In this document: piece by piece, positions 10,329 through 22,044 of the stretch
Layout: each line of letters opens with the position of its first letter
Position numbering within the stretch: position 1 is the stretch's first letter
NCBI RefSeq assembly: GCF_017654505.1
Contig: NC_054549.1
Span: 21,795,148 to 21,859,147 of the forward strand
From: Polyodon spathula
Lineage: Eukaryota > Chordata > Actinopteri > Acipenseriformes > Polyodontidae
Reading direction: 5' to 3'
Length of the DNA stretch: 64,000 nucleotides
Position numbers and translations under genes: made by a program
The notes under the pieces: generated by a model
Database searches by the model: none
What the model was told of the DNA's origin: nothing
What the model saw: the letters and a program-made list of their open reading frames with translations, nothing else

Positions 10329-13300
10329 TAGAGATAGAAGGTCACAACAGCTGGGTTCAGGTAGGCAGAAGCAGGGAAAAAAAGAAACTTCGTCAACCAC
10401 AACCACCAGAAATCAAAACAACCAACAGATTTGAGTCACTTCAGAATTTTGATGAGCAGAACCAACAACAAGAGAATGAAAGGAACAACATCCAGGATCC
10501 CATTGACAGTGGTGACCAGACAGCAAAAAGAAGGGAGGTCATGATTGTTGGGGACTCCATATTGAGAAACACAGCAAGTTCAATTCGCAGTTTGGACCCC
10601 CTTACTACAACAGTGTGCTGCCTTCCGGGAGCCTCAGTCAAGCACATCACTGAAAACGTGGACAGGCTCCTAGAACGAACAGGAGACGACCCGGTAGTAG
10701 TCGTCCACATCGGCACAAACAACATTGGAAGAGACAGACCAAAATCCCTGCAAAACAAATTCAGAGAGCTAGGAAGGAAATTAAAAGAGAAAACCAAAAC
10801 TGTGGTATTTTCTGGTATACTACCCGCACCTTGCAAAGGACCATATGGACAGCTGGAAATAATTAATCAAAACGCATGGCTGAAGACGTGGTGCACACGG
10901 GAAGGCTTCACCTATCTTGATCATTGGACCACATTCTACAACGAGGACTATCTGTATAGACGGGATGGACTGCATTTAAATAACAAGGGAACTAGTCTAC
11001 TCGGAGAAAAGATCCTCAAGCAGGTTCGGAAGCATTTAAACTAGAAAGGAAGGGGGGAGAAATCAACAAAAAAACAGAAGGGAGACCGCATCAAAACAAG
11101 AACAACAACTCAGGTAAGACAACCATTAAATGTATTTATCTAAATGCTAGAAGTATCAGAAACAAAATTCTAGAACTTGAAGCTACTGCACTAACAGGTA
11201 ACTATGATGTGATAGGTGTTACAGAAACGTGGTTATCTGAGAGTGATGGGGACGAATATAATATTTGTGGGTATACACTGTATAGGAAAGACAGGCAGGA
11301 CAGAAGAGGAGGAGGGGTAGCGCTATACATAAGAAACAGTCTTGAAGCCCAGGTGTTAAACCTGGACAAAGAAAATAAAACCGAATCAATATGGGTCAGA
11401 ATAACAGACAAAAATTCAAAAGGCATAATAATAGGAGCATGCTATAGACCGCCAGATTCAGACGGTGAGCACAATAATCTGTTATACAATGACATTAGAA
11501 ATGTGTGTAGCAAAGGAGAAGCCATACTAATGGGGGATTTCAACTTCCCCCAAATAAAATGGGAAAACCCAGTGGGTAGCGCGAAGGATGAAATAGAAAT
11601 GGTGGAAATGACAAATGACTGCTTCCTAACACAATTTGTGAAGGCACCCACTAGAGGGGAGGCATGCCTTGATTTAGTCTTTTCAAATAACGAAGATAGA
11701 ATAACTAAAACAGAGGTCAGAGAACCACTGGCAAACTCAGACCACAACATGGTCTCATTTGAAGTGTTTTTTAAAACCCCAAAAGTAAAGACTAAAGCTA
11801 AGGTTTACAATTTTAGAAAAGCAAACTATGAAGGTATGAAACAGAGACTAACAGAAGTAGATTGGAGTAAAATAGAGAAAACACCCACAGAAGAAGGATG
11901 GTTGTTCTTCAAAAATGTAGTACTAGAGGCGCAAAACAATTATATCCCTAAAGTAGACAAATCTAAATGTAAAACTAAATTGCCAAAATGGTTTAATAGA
12001 TCAATTAAAAAAAAATATTCAGCGAAAAAAGGCACTTTACAGAGCATTAAAAAAGGACCAAAAAGAAAGTACGCAGAAAGAGTACACAGAACTGCAAACG
12101 CAAGTCAAAAAGGAAGTTAGAAAGGCCAAGAGAGAAATAGAAATGAACATTGCTAAGGGAGCTAAAACCAATTCCAAAATGTTTTTCCAATATTACAACA
12201 GCAAGAGAACATTCAAAGAGGAGATTAAATGTTTAAGAGATACAAATGGCAAAATCGTAGATGAAGAAAAAAAAATAGCAAATATGTTAAATGATTACTT
12301 TTCACAAGTTTTTACAAAGGAAGATACTGACAACATGCCCCACATGTCATCCAGTTCCTATCCAGTTTTAAATAACTTTAGCATAACTGAGGCAGAAGTG
12401 TTAAAGGGACTAGGAGCTCTTAAAATAAACAAATCCCCTGGGCAGGATGAAATCCTCCCAGTAGTACTCAAAGAAATGAAAGAAGTAATTTACAAACCGC
12501 TAACCAAGATCATGCAGCAGTCTCTTGACACAGGGGTGGTACCGACAGACTGGAAAATTGCAAACGTAATACCGATCCACAAAAAGGGAAACAAAACTGA
12601 ACCAGGTAACTACAGACCAGTAAGCCTGACTTCTATTATATGCAAACTTATGGAAACTATAATAAGATCCAAAATGGAAAATTACCTATATGGTAACAGG
12701 GTACTGGGAGACAGTCAACATGGTTTTAGGAAAGGGAGATCGTGCCTAACTAACTTGCTTGATTTTTTTGAGGATGCAACATCGATAATGGATAATTGCA
12801 AAGCATATGACATGGTTTATTTAGATTTCCAGAAAGCTTTTGACAAAGTCCCGCACAAAAGATTAATTCTCAAACTGAACGCAGTTGGGATTCAAGGAAA
12901 CACATGTACATGGATTAGGGAGTGGTTAACATGTAGACAACAGAAAGTACTGATTAGGGGAAAAACCTCAGAATGGAGTGTGGTAACCAGCGGTGTACCA
13001 CAGGGATCAGTATTAGGTCCTCTGCTATTCCTAATCTACATTAATGATTTAGATTCTGGTATAGTAACACACAAAAGTAGGAGGAGTGGCAAACACTGTT
13101 GCAGCAGCAAAGGTCATTCAAAATGATCTAGACAAGATTCAGAACTGGGCAGACACATGGCAAATGACATTTAATAGAGAAAAGTGTAAGGTACTGCACG
13201 CAGGAAATAAAAATGTACATTATAAATATCATATGGGAGATATTGAAATTGGAGAAGGAATCTATGAAAAAGACCTAGGAGTTTTTGTTGACTCAGAAAT

Positions 13301-13918
13301 GTCTTCATCTAGACAGGAAGCTATAAAAAAGGCTAACAAGATGCTCGGATACATTGTGAAAAGTGTTGAATTTAAATCAAGGGAAGTAATGTTAAAACTG
13401 TGCAATGCACTAGTAAGACCTCATCTTGAATATTGTGTTCAGTTCTGGTCACCTCGCTATAAAAAAGATATTGCTGCTCTAGAAAGAGTGCAAAGAAGAG
13501 CGACCAGAATTATTCCGGGCTTAAAAGGCATGTCATATGCAGACAGGCTAAAAGAATTGAATCTGTTCAGTCTTAAACAAAGAAGACTACGTGGCGACCT
13601 AATTCAAGCATTCAAAATTCTAAAAGGTATTGACAGTGTCGACCCAAGGGACTTTTTCAGCCTGAAAAGAAACAAGGACCAGGGGTCACAAATGGAGTTT
13701 AGAAAAAGGGGCATTCAGAACAGAAAATAGGAGACACTTTTTTACACAGAGAATTGTGAGGGTCTGGAATCAACTCCCCAGTAATGTTGTTGAAGCTGAC
13801 ACCCTGGGATCCTTCAAGAAGCTGCTTGATGAGATTTTGGGATCAATAAGCTACTAACAACCAAACGAGCAAGATGGGCCGAATGGCCTCCTCTCGTTTG
13901 TAAACTTTCTTATGTTCT
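10329..13918 (+). mobile_element. CR1 LINE copy 1, 5'-truncated, defective
   Basis: CR1-clade non-LTR retrotransposon. The ORF1 remnant (to 11044) keeps the SGNH-esterase motifs VGDSILRN, HIGTNNIG and RDGLHLN. ORF2 has the APE-type endonuclease (GVTETWL, MGDFNFP, SDHNMV) and reverse transcriptase ([26 protein letters not shown]). Breaks: one extra A in the A-run at about 12006-12014 shifts the frame compared with copy 2, and about 25 bp are missing near 13066, removing the catalytic FADD box. The 3' end has TTATGTTCTTATGT, the octamer-type CR1 tail. The 5' truncation falls in ORF1 and fuses it to minisatellite sequence. Confidence 0.93.
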
Positions 13919-14030
13919 TATGTATTCTGCATTATCCGCTGTATTTAGTGTGCTATTTCATGTATTCTGCATTATCCACTGTATTTAGTGTGCCGTTTCA
14001 TGTATTCTGCACTTTCCACTGTATTTAATA
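13919..14030 (+). repeat. 40-bp minisatellite array A, right part
   Basis: About 2.7 further copies of the unit at 9480-10328, separated from it by the CR1 insertion. Confidence 0.9.
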
Positions 14031-14103
14031 TATTATGCATTGTGAGTTTGACTGTATAACATTATGCATTTCTCTGTATTTAAAGTATTATAGATTTTCT
14101 TCT

Positions 14104-14175
14104 TGTTACTGCATCTTGTAACATGCTCTGTGATGGTGGTCCACTATGCAAGGCGCTATATAAAATAGATAGATT
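14104..14175 (+). repeat. SINE family 1 tail fragment
   Basis: GTGATGGTGGTCCACTATG and GGCGCTATATAAAAT are the 3' portion of the tRNA-SINE family seen complete at 47440 and 61519. Confidence 0.6.
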
Positions 14176-14179
14176 GATT

Positions 14180-15170
14180 AACTAAATTCAGTCACAGAAA
14201 AGGGAAAACCTGCAAAGACATGGAATTTGTGGAATTGCACGGCCCAGGTACAATGGGACGGATGGAAAATTGAAGGATTAAATGATCATTGTGCATTTGA
14301 TCACACAACGCGCATTTGCGAGTACATTGGCTCATCAGGTATGCAATGCTTGTAAAATGCATGGATTACATTTATGCATGAACTCTGCGTGGTTCTCATT
14401 ACACTTTCTCAAAACTCAGTTTTTCTGTTATTATGCGATACATGTCTGTATGTTAAGATGCTTTGAGTTCAGGAGCTGCTGTTCAGTTCAAGCTGCATAC
14501 CATAGACCTCTGCAACACAGGCTAGATCAGCCCACCTAGTCCATCTAGTAATGTGCCATTTTTTAATCAAGTTTCGCTGGTAATACACTAGCTGTGCATT
14601 AGATGGTGCTGCCGCGTACTAATATGTATGATTACATTATAATTAATTTTTTATTGTAATCTGAAAATAAGTAAGAAATTGAGTTTCAAATGTGCAAATA
14701 ATACCTTATTTTATAAATTCAATGTCATTGGGTTCTTGTTTATTAAAAACATTTTTATTTTATCGATTTAAAACACGATTTACTGTACCTGATCTCCAGT
14801 AGTTTATTTTGAAACACATACAAACTTGCTTTCCAATCTGTTAAAATACACTAAAATTGAATAAAAACTACACGAGATTTGATTTAATTACCATTGCACA
14901 CTGCAGTGCACGTGTTCATCTGCCATTTATAACAGTATGTTAAAAGCCTATATATTCCCCCCAGCATTACAAAAAAAAAAAAAAAAAAAAAAAAAAAACA
15001 GTAAAAAAAGATTCATATTTACTAGTACTGTAACACTTTAGTTCAATATGACCATTACATTGCATCAACAGTGAGGGGACAAATAAAAACAAGGATTTAC
15101 ATTTCATTATAAAATTCCCACTCAAAGGAAAGTCCCTGATAACTGTCCATGCCTGATAATCGGTGCGTTT
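14180..15170. other. AT-rich sequence downstream of the TREX-like gene
   Basis: No gene seen. It contains a 25-bp poly(A) tract (14970-14998) and possible minus-strand AATAAA signals near 14738-14760 that could serve the gene at 15179. Confidence 0.4.
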
Positions 15171-15178
15171 CTACAGAG

Positions 15179-15952
15179 CTAGCCCAATCCCAAAGCCTGG
15201 CTCGATCTCACCGCCTTCACCTGTCCTTTGGGTGTACCTCCATTCTGAACTTCTTGGGACGTCCTTAGTGGTTTTCGGGGGCTGGGGTTGTACATAGGGG
15301 GGGTGCTTTCCCAGGGGCGGGCGTTCAGATCAGCCCAGGCGAGCAGGTCACTGGCCTGGCTGAGAAACACTGCGATGAGGGTGCTCACGTCTGCTTCAGC
15401 GCAGTGAGACACAGGGGGGTAGCGCCGGTAGAAGCGCTTGTAGAGCGCGGCTAAGCTGTAGCCTCTGTGGTTCTGCGGGGTTTGGGGGTCCCAGAGAATA
15501 TCTCGGAGGGCTTTGTAGGAATCGGCGCAGAAGACACCGGGGGGGAGATCCGAATCCTGGCGCAGGAGCTCCGTGCGCAGGAGAGGAAAGTCGTAGAGGA
15601 AGCCGTTGTGGGCCACCAGGCACACCGGAGGGGCCTGCCTCTGCAGGAAGCCGTTGACGAGAGACACGGCCACCTCGTCGAAAGCGGGCTTGCAGTTTTC
15701 GGTCAGGTTCTCGTTGCTCAAGCCACTGAGCTCCAGCGCACGTTGACAGACCAGTTTGTGTGGGTCGGCGCAGAGGGAGATCTTGTCCATGACCCGGGGA
15801 AGCCTGGGCCCCTCTCTGCCCCCTCCAGGGGGGTGCTCCAGGGAGAAGCGATGAACGGCAACCAGGCAGAGTTCTGTCACTCTGGGACGGTCGTCTCTGA
15901 GCCCTGTTGCTTCCAGGTCCAGGAAGACAAAGGTCTGGAAGGGTGGTGACAT
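15179..15952 (-). CDS. TREX-family 3'-5' DNA exonuclease (TREX2-like)
   Basis: A 257-residue intronless ORF of the DEDDh exonuclease family, which removes nucleotides from DNA 3' ends in repair and DNA clearance. ExoI is FLDLEATGL (Asp12, Glu14), ExoII LVAHNGFLYDFPLL (Asp121), ExoIII SHCAEADVSTL (His183, Asp188), so all five catalytic residues are present. TETFVFLDLEATGL-like start, LVAHNGF and LLAWAD near the C-terminus resemble TREX2. There is no hydrophobic C-terminal anchor as in TREX1, although the length is near both families' cores. The proline-rich insert of TREX1 is short here. A splice acceptor (AATGCAG, exon start 15971) with a long T-tract lies 19 bp before the ATG, so the coding exon is probably joined to a 5' UTR exon at 18417. 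Orthology to TREX1 or TREX2 is not settled. Confidence 0.92.
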   Translation of the reverse strand: MSPPFQTFVFLDLEATGLRDDRPRVTELCLVAVHRFSLEHPPGGGREGPRLPRVMDKISLCADPHKLVCQRALELSGLSNENLTENCKPAFDEVAVSLVNGFLQRQAPPVCLVAHNGFLYDFPLLRTELLRQDSDLPPGVFCADSYKALRDILWDPQTPQNHRGYSLAALYKRFYRRYPPVSHCAEADVSTLIAVFLSQASDLLAWADLNARPWESTPPMYNPSPRKPLRTSQEVQNGGTPKGQVKAVRSSQALGLG

Positions 15953-16614
15953 CTGGTGGCAGTTGGGGGAACTGCATTAAAAAAAAAAAAAAAAAAAAAA
16001 ATTAAAAAAATAAAAAAAGGATCTAGATTATAACTCGTGTAACTTTCTTTGCAGTATAGAAGTGTGTTGTAATGTAACATTCACCTGGTCACTACAAGTC
16101 AATTCCAGAATAAATTTTTTACATTTTATTTTTTTATAGGAATGATGTATTTAATACTGGGAAATGTTTTTTTTTTCTTTTAGACGACTTAAGAACAGCT
16201 ATATTGTACAGAACTTTGCATCGTGAAGCCTTTCTTAACTGTTTGAACAATATGACTGTATTCAGCATTGTCTGTGATTCAATGCCACCCTAGCTTAAAA
16301 TCTGGTTTCCCATGGACTGCACAGCAGCGGAACCTGCATGCAATGGATTGATCTGTCTTGGAAAGCTGACATGTTAGTTGTGATTAGATTAGGCGTCTTT
16401 GAAAACGAATCCTATGTTTGCTCTCATTAGCATTACAACACTGTCAACGCTATCTGCCCAGCTTTTGTTTACCAGACTGGTTTATTTTCTCTTTGTTGTC
16501 TTACAGGTAATATCACATTTTACTCGGGTATAATTGCACAGTAATTTTGCAGATTCCCCATTGTACTCTGCATCCACTAGTTTACCCTGGTATACCACAC
16601 CTCTCTGTGATTTA

Positions 16615-17912
16615 GAATGCTTGCCTATGCTTCACAATGCTTCCCTGTGCTTTACCATACGTCTCTGTGCTTCCCTATGCTTTACCAGACCTCTCTGTGC
16701 TTTACAGTGCTTCCCTATGCTTTACCGTCCCTCTCTGTGCTTTACAATGCTTCCCTATGCTTTACCAGACCTCTCTGTGCTTTACAATGCTTCCCTATGC
16801 TTTACCAGACCTCTGTGCTTTACAATGCTTCCCTATGCTTTACCAGACCTCTCTGTGCTTTACAATGCTTCCCTATGCTTTACCACACCTCTCTGTGCTT
16901 TACAATGCTTCCCTATGCTTTACCAGACCTCTCTGTGCTTTACAATGCTTCCCTATGCTTTACCAGACCTCTCTGTGCTTTACAATGCTTCCCTATGCTT
17001 TACCAGACCTCTCTGTGCTTTACAATGCTTCCCTATGCTTTACCAGACCTCTCTGTGCTTTACAATGCTTCCCTATGCTTTACCAGACCTCTCTGTGCTT
17101 TACAATGCTTCCCTATGCTTTACCAGACCTCTCTGTGCTTTACAATGCTTCCCTATGCTTTACCAGACCTCTCTGTGCTTTACAATGCTTCCCTATGCTT
17201 TACCATGCCTCTCTGTGCTTTACAATGCTTCCCTATGCTTTACCACACCTCTCTGTGCTTTACAATGCTTCCCTATGCTTTACCACACCTCTCTGTGCTT
17301 TACAATGCTTCCCTATGCTTTACCACACCTCTCTGTGCTTTACAATGCTTCCCTATGCTTTACCACACCTCTCTGTGCTTTACAATGCTTCCCTATGCTT
17401 TACCACACCTCTCTGTGCTTTACAATGCTTCCCTATGCTTTACCACGCCTCTCTGTGCTTTACAATGCTTCCCTATGCTTTACCACACCTCTCTGTGCTT
17501 TACAATGCTTCCCTATGCTTTACCAGACCTCTCTGTGCTTTACAATGCTTCCCTATGCTTTACCACGCCTCTCTGTGCTTTACAATGCTTCCCTATGCTT
17601 TACCACGCCTCTCTGTGCTTTACAATGCTTCCCTATGCTTTACCACACCTCTCTGTGCTTTACAATGCTTCCCTATGCTTTACCACGCCTCTCTGTGCTT
17701 TACAATGCTTCCCTATGCTTTACCACACCTCTCTGTGCTTTACAATGCTTCCCTATGCTTTACCACGCCTCTCTGTGCTTTACAATGCTTCCCTATGCTT
17801 TACCACGCCTCTCTGTGCTTTACAATGCTTCCCTATGCTTTACCATGCCTCTCTGTGCTTTACAATGCTTCCCTATGCTTTACCAGACCTCTCTGTGCTT
17901 TACAATGCTTTA
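16615..17912 (+). repeat. 40-bp minisatellite array B
   Basis: About 32 tandem copies of a 40-bp unit made of two related 20-bp halves, TGCTTTACCAGACCTCTCTG and TGCTTTACAATGCTTCCCTA. Position 9-10 of the first half varies (AGA, ACA, ACG, ATG) in runs. Because 40 is not divisible by 3 and the unit lacks stops in all three plus frames, ORFs of 441-472 codons appear in every plus frame; they are not genes. It lies in the presumed 5' intron of the TREX-like gene. The same family recurs at 39200-39722. Confidence 0.95.
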
Positions 17913-18073
17913 TCCCATGTTGCTATGCTTTCAATACGGTGAACTTTTATAGGCGATCCCCATTTGAGTATTATACCCCCTTTTTATCAAAATCAATTTG
18001 CCACTTGTTTGCGTTATCGACAATATAGGTGTTACCAAATTCCACCGTGTTGCAGATACTATGGTTTCTTCAA

Positions 18074-18078
<5 letters not shown>

Positions 18079-18141
<63 letters not shown>

Positions 18142-18143
18142 AT
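18079..18143. repeat. (TA)n microsatellite
   Basis: Pure AT dinucleotide run within the presumed 5' intron of the TREX-like gene. Confidence 0.95.
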
Positions 18144-18416
18144 AATGTAAACATTTGGAGTGTACAAAATGATAAAGCATGATGTAACTTAATGTGTAAT
18201 GTTCTGTAAAATATATTTAAAAATCGGATTAATAAGAAAAGCGTTTTCTTTATGTGAGTCGATTATGACTTCACTGCTTTAACTGTAGCAATTTACTGAC
18301 TTGTGAGTGTTTTTTTCAATCCGAATGCTGTCGTTCATATAGAAGATACTACACGGCTCGATATTGGCTTTAGTTTAATTGCTTTTAACAACGCGTTAGA
18401 AGTAAAACTTACTTAC

Positions 18417-18570
18417 CTGCACTGGAACTCGGGCTGCTGCAGGAGACTCTAGATCGGACTCTCAATACTGAGGATAACAGCAACAAGCTCGGGCATATCC
18501 CTGTTGTAGCTCCACCCATTAACGTGACGTCATACGGCTGTACTCAGGGATTGTGGGAAGTGTAGTTTTT
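18417..18570 (-). promoter_or_regulatory. probable promoter and non-coding exon 1 of the TREX-like gene
   Basis: On the minus strand an ACTACACTTCCCACAATCC motif (18547-18567) matches the ZNF143/STAF consensus and is followed by a perfect CRE palindrome TGACGTCA (18525-18532). About 100 bp further on is a strong donor CAG|GTAAGTAAG (exon end 18417). No TATA box is seen, as in many housekeeping promoters. The next downstream minus-strand acceptor with a good T-tract is at 15971, directly before the TREX-like ATG. The assignment to that gene is inference from position and strand. Confidence 0.55.
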
Positions 18571-18825
18571 GTATTGTTATGCAACGCAGTAGGCAGGTCG
18601 GTTAATTACCGCATTACTTCAATTTGGCGACGCCGTCGAATACAATATAGTCATATATCAGCTTTACAATAGAGACCGCCCGCGAATAAACGCCGCTATC
18701 AATAAAGAAACATTAAGGTATTTTTTCTCCCCTACTAAAAACAGAGTAAACAAATAAACGCACAAGACTGCTGTACATGTAACTCTCCCGAAGAGACGGG
18801 AGCCTCAATCTAGCACGGAAATAAG

Positions 18826-19131
18826 AACATAAGAACATAAGAAAGTTTACAAGTTAGTAACTTATTGATCCCAAAATCTCATCAAGCAGCTTCTTGAAGG
18901 ATCCCAGGGTGTCAGCTTCAACAACATTACTGGGGAGTTGATTCCAGACCCTCACAATTCTCTGTAAAAAAGTGCCTCCTATTTTCTGTTCTGAATGCCC
19001 CTTTGTCTAAACTCTATTTGTGACCCCTGGTCCTTGTTTCTTTTTTCAGGCTGAAAAAGTCCCTTGGGTCGACACTGTCAATACCTTTTAGAATTTTTAA
19101 TGCTTGAATTAGGTCGCCACCTAGTCTTCTT
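18826..19131 (-). mobile_element. CR1 3'-end fragment
   Basis: About 305 bp of the CR1 3' end, from the ORF2 C-terminus to the TTCTTATG-type tail. It abuts the 3' tail of copy 2 in the same orientation and differs from it at scattered positions, so it is an independent short insertion rather than part of copy 2. Confidence 0.88.
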
Positions 19132-19681
19132 TAGAACATAAGAACATAAGAAAGTTTACAAACGAGAGGAGGCCATTCGGCCCATCTTGCTCGTTTGGTT
19201 GTTACTAGCTTATTGATCCCAAAATCTCATCAAGCAGCTTCTTGAAGGATCCCAGGGTGTCAGCTTCAACAACATTACTGGGGAGTTGATTCCAGACCCT
19301 CACAATTCTCTGTGTAAAAAAGTGTCTCCTATTTTCTGTTCTGAATGCCCCTTTTTCTAAACTCCATTTGTGACCCCTGGTCCTTGTTTCTTTTTTCAGG
19401 CTGAAAAAGTCCCTTGGGTCGACACTGTCAATACCTTTTAGAATTTTGAATGCTTGAATTAGGTCGCCACGTAGTCTTCTTTGTTCAAGACTGAACAGAT
19501 TCAATTATTTTAGCCTGTCTGCATATGACATGCCTTTTAAGCCCGGAATAATTCTGGTCGCTCTTCTTTGCACTCTTTCTAGCGCAGCAATATCTTTTTT
19601 ATAGCGAGGTGACCAGAACTGCACACAATATTCAAGATGAGGTCTTACTAGTGCATTGTACAGTTTTAACATTACTTCCCT

Positions 19682-21975
19682 TCATTTACATTCAACACTT
19701 TTCACAATATATCCAAACATCTTGTTGGCCTTTTTTATAGCTTCCCCACATTGTCTAGATGAAGACATTTCTGAGTCAACAAAAACTCCTAGGTCTTTTT
19801 CATAGATTCCTTCTCCAATTTCAGTATCTCCCATATGATATTTATAATGTACATTTTTATTTCCTGCGTGCAGTACCTTACACTTTTCTCTATTAAATGT
19901 CATTTGCCATGTGTCTGCCCAGTTCTGAATCTTGTATCGATCATTTTGAATGACCTTTGCTGCTGCAACAGTGTTTGCCACTCCTCCTACTTTTGTGTCG
20001 TCTGCAAATTTAACAAGTTTGCTTACTATACCAGAGTTTAAATCATTAATGTAGATTAGGAATAGCAGAGGACCTAATACTGATCCCTGTGGTACACCGC
20101 TGGTTACCACACTCCATTCTAAGGTTTTTCCTCTAATCAGTACTTTCTGTTTTCTACATGTTAACCACTCCCTAATCCATGTACATGTGTTTCCTTGAAT
20201 CCCAACTGCGTTCAGTTTGAGAATTAATCTTTTGTGCGGGACTTTGTCAAAAGCTTTCTGGAAATCTAAATAAACCATGTCATATGCTTTGCAATTATCC
20301 ATTATCGATGTTGCATCCTCAAAAAAATCAAGCAAGTTAGTTAGACACGATCTCCCTTTCCTAAAACCATGTTGACTGTCTCCCAGGACCCTGTTACCAT
20401 ATAGGTAATTTTCCATTTTGGATCTTATTATAGTTTCCATAAGTTTGCATATAATAGAAGTCAGGCTTACTGGTCTGTAGTTACCTGGTTCAGTTTTGTT
20501 TCCCTTTTTGTGGATCGGTATTACGTTTGCAATTTTCCAGTCTGTCGGTACCACCCCTGTGTCAAGAGACTGCTGCATGATCTTGGTTAGCGGTTTGTAA
20601 ATTACTTCTTTCATTTCTTTGAGTACTACTGGGAGGATCTCATCTGGCCCAGGGGATTTGTTTATTTTAAGAGCTCCTAGTCCCTTTAACACTTCTGCCT
20701 CAGTTATGCTAAAGTTATTTAAAACTGGATAGGAACTGGATGACATGTGGGGCATGTTGTCAGTATCTTCCTTTGTAAAAACTTGTGAAAAGTAATCATT
20801 TAATATATTTGCTATTTTTTTTTCTTCCTCTACGATTTTGCCATTTGTATCTCTTAAACATTTAATCTCCTCTTTGAATGTTCTCTTGCTGTTGTAATAT
20901 TGGAAAAACATTTTGGAATTGGTTTTAGCTCCCTTAGCAATGTTCATTTCTATTTCTCTCTTGGCCTTTCTAACTTCCTTTTTGACTTGCGTTTGCAGTT
21001 CTGTGTACTCTTTCTGCGTACTTTCTTTTTGGTCCTTTTTTAATGCTCTGTAAAGTGCCTTTTTTCGCTGAATATTTTTTTTAATTGATCTATTAAACCA
21101 TTTTGGCAATTTAGTTTTACATTTAGATTTGTCTACTTTAGGGATATAATTGTTTTGCGCCTCTAGTACTACATTTTTGAAGAACAACCATCCTTCTTCT
21201 GTGGGTGTTTTCTCTATTTTACTCCAATCTACTTCTGTTAGTCTCTGTTTCATACCTTCATAGTTTGCTTTTCTAAAATTGTAAACCTTAGCTTTAGTCT
21301 TTACTTTTGGGGATTTAAAAAACACTTCAAATGAGACCATGTTGTGGTCTGAGTTTGCCAGTGGTTCTCTGACCTCTGTTTTAGTTATTCTATCTTCGTT
21401 ATTTGAAAAGACTAAATCAAGGCATGCCTCCCCTCTAGTCGGTGCCTTGACAAATTGTGTTAGGAAGCAGTCATTTGTCATTTCCACCATTTCTATTTCA
21501 TCCTTCGCGCTACCCACCGGGTTTTCCCATTTTATTTGGGGGAAGTTGAAATCCCCCATTAGTATGGCTTCTCCTTTGCTACACGCATTTCTAATGTCAT
21601 TGTATAACAGATTATTGTGCTCACCGTCTGAATCTGGCGGTCTATAGCATGCTCCTATTATTATGCCCTTTGAATTTTTGTCCGTTATTCTGACCCATAT
21701 TGATTCGGTTTTATTTTCTTTGTCCAGGTTTAACACCTGGGCTTCAAGACTGTTTCTTATGTATAGCGCTACCCCTCCTCCTCTTCTGTCCTGCCTGTCT
21801 TTCCTATACAGTGTATACCCACAAATATTATATTCGTCCCCATCACTCTCAGACAACCACGTTTCTGTAACACCTATCACATCATAGTTACTTGTTAGTG
21901 CAGTAGCTTCAAGTTCTAGAATTTTGTTTCTGATACTTCTAGCATTTAGATAAATACATTTAATGGTTGTCTTAC
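19682..21975 (-). pseudogene. CR1 ORF2 (endonuclease-reverse transcriptase), closed by nonsense codons
   Basis: The open segment covers the APE endonuclease (GVTETWL, GACYRPPDSDG, MGDFNFP, SDHNMVSFEV) and the reverse transcriptase ([63 protein letters not shown]). The first internal methionine is at 21880, but similarity extends in frame to about 21975. The frame ends prematurely at 19682; the remaining C-terminal region ([17 protein letters not shown] onward) follows after the stop. Confidence 0.88.
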
Positions 21976-22044
21976 CTGAGTTGTTGTTCTTGTTTTGATG
22001 CGGTCTCCCTTCTGTTTTTTTGTTGATTTCTCCCCCCTTCCTTT

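Noticed and set aside
10441..10836. Antisense ORF of 131 codons (repeated at 22253-22504)
   Set aside because: It mirrors the CR1 ORF1 coding strand and recurs in each CR1 copy.
15396..15977. 193-codon ORF overlapping the TREX-like gene
   Set aside because: It is a shadow frame of GC-rich coding sequence, with Pro/Arg-rich low-complexity content; the other frame has all DEDDh motifs.
16534..18028. Three overlapping ORFs of 441-472 codons
   Set aside because: They are by-products of a stop-free 40-bp tandem repeat read in all three plus frames; the same occurs at 39189-39708.
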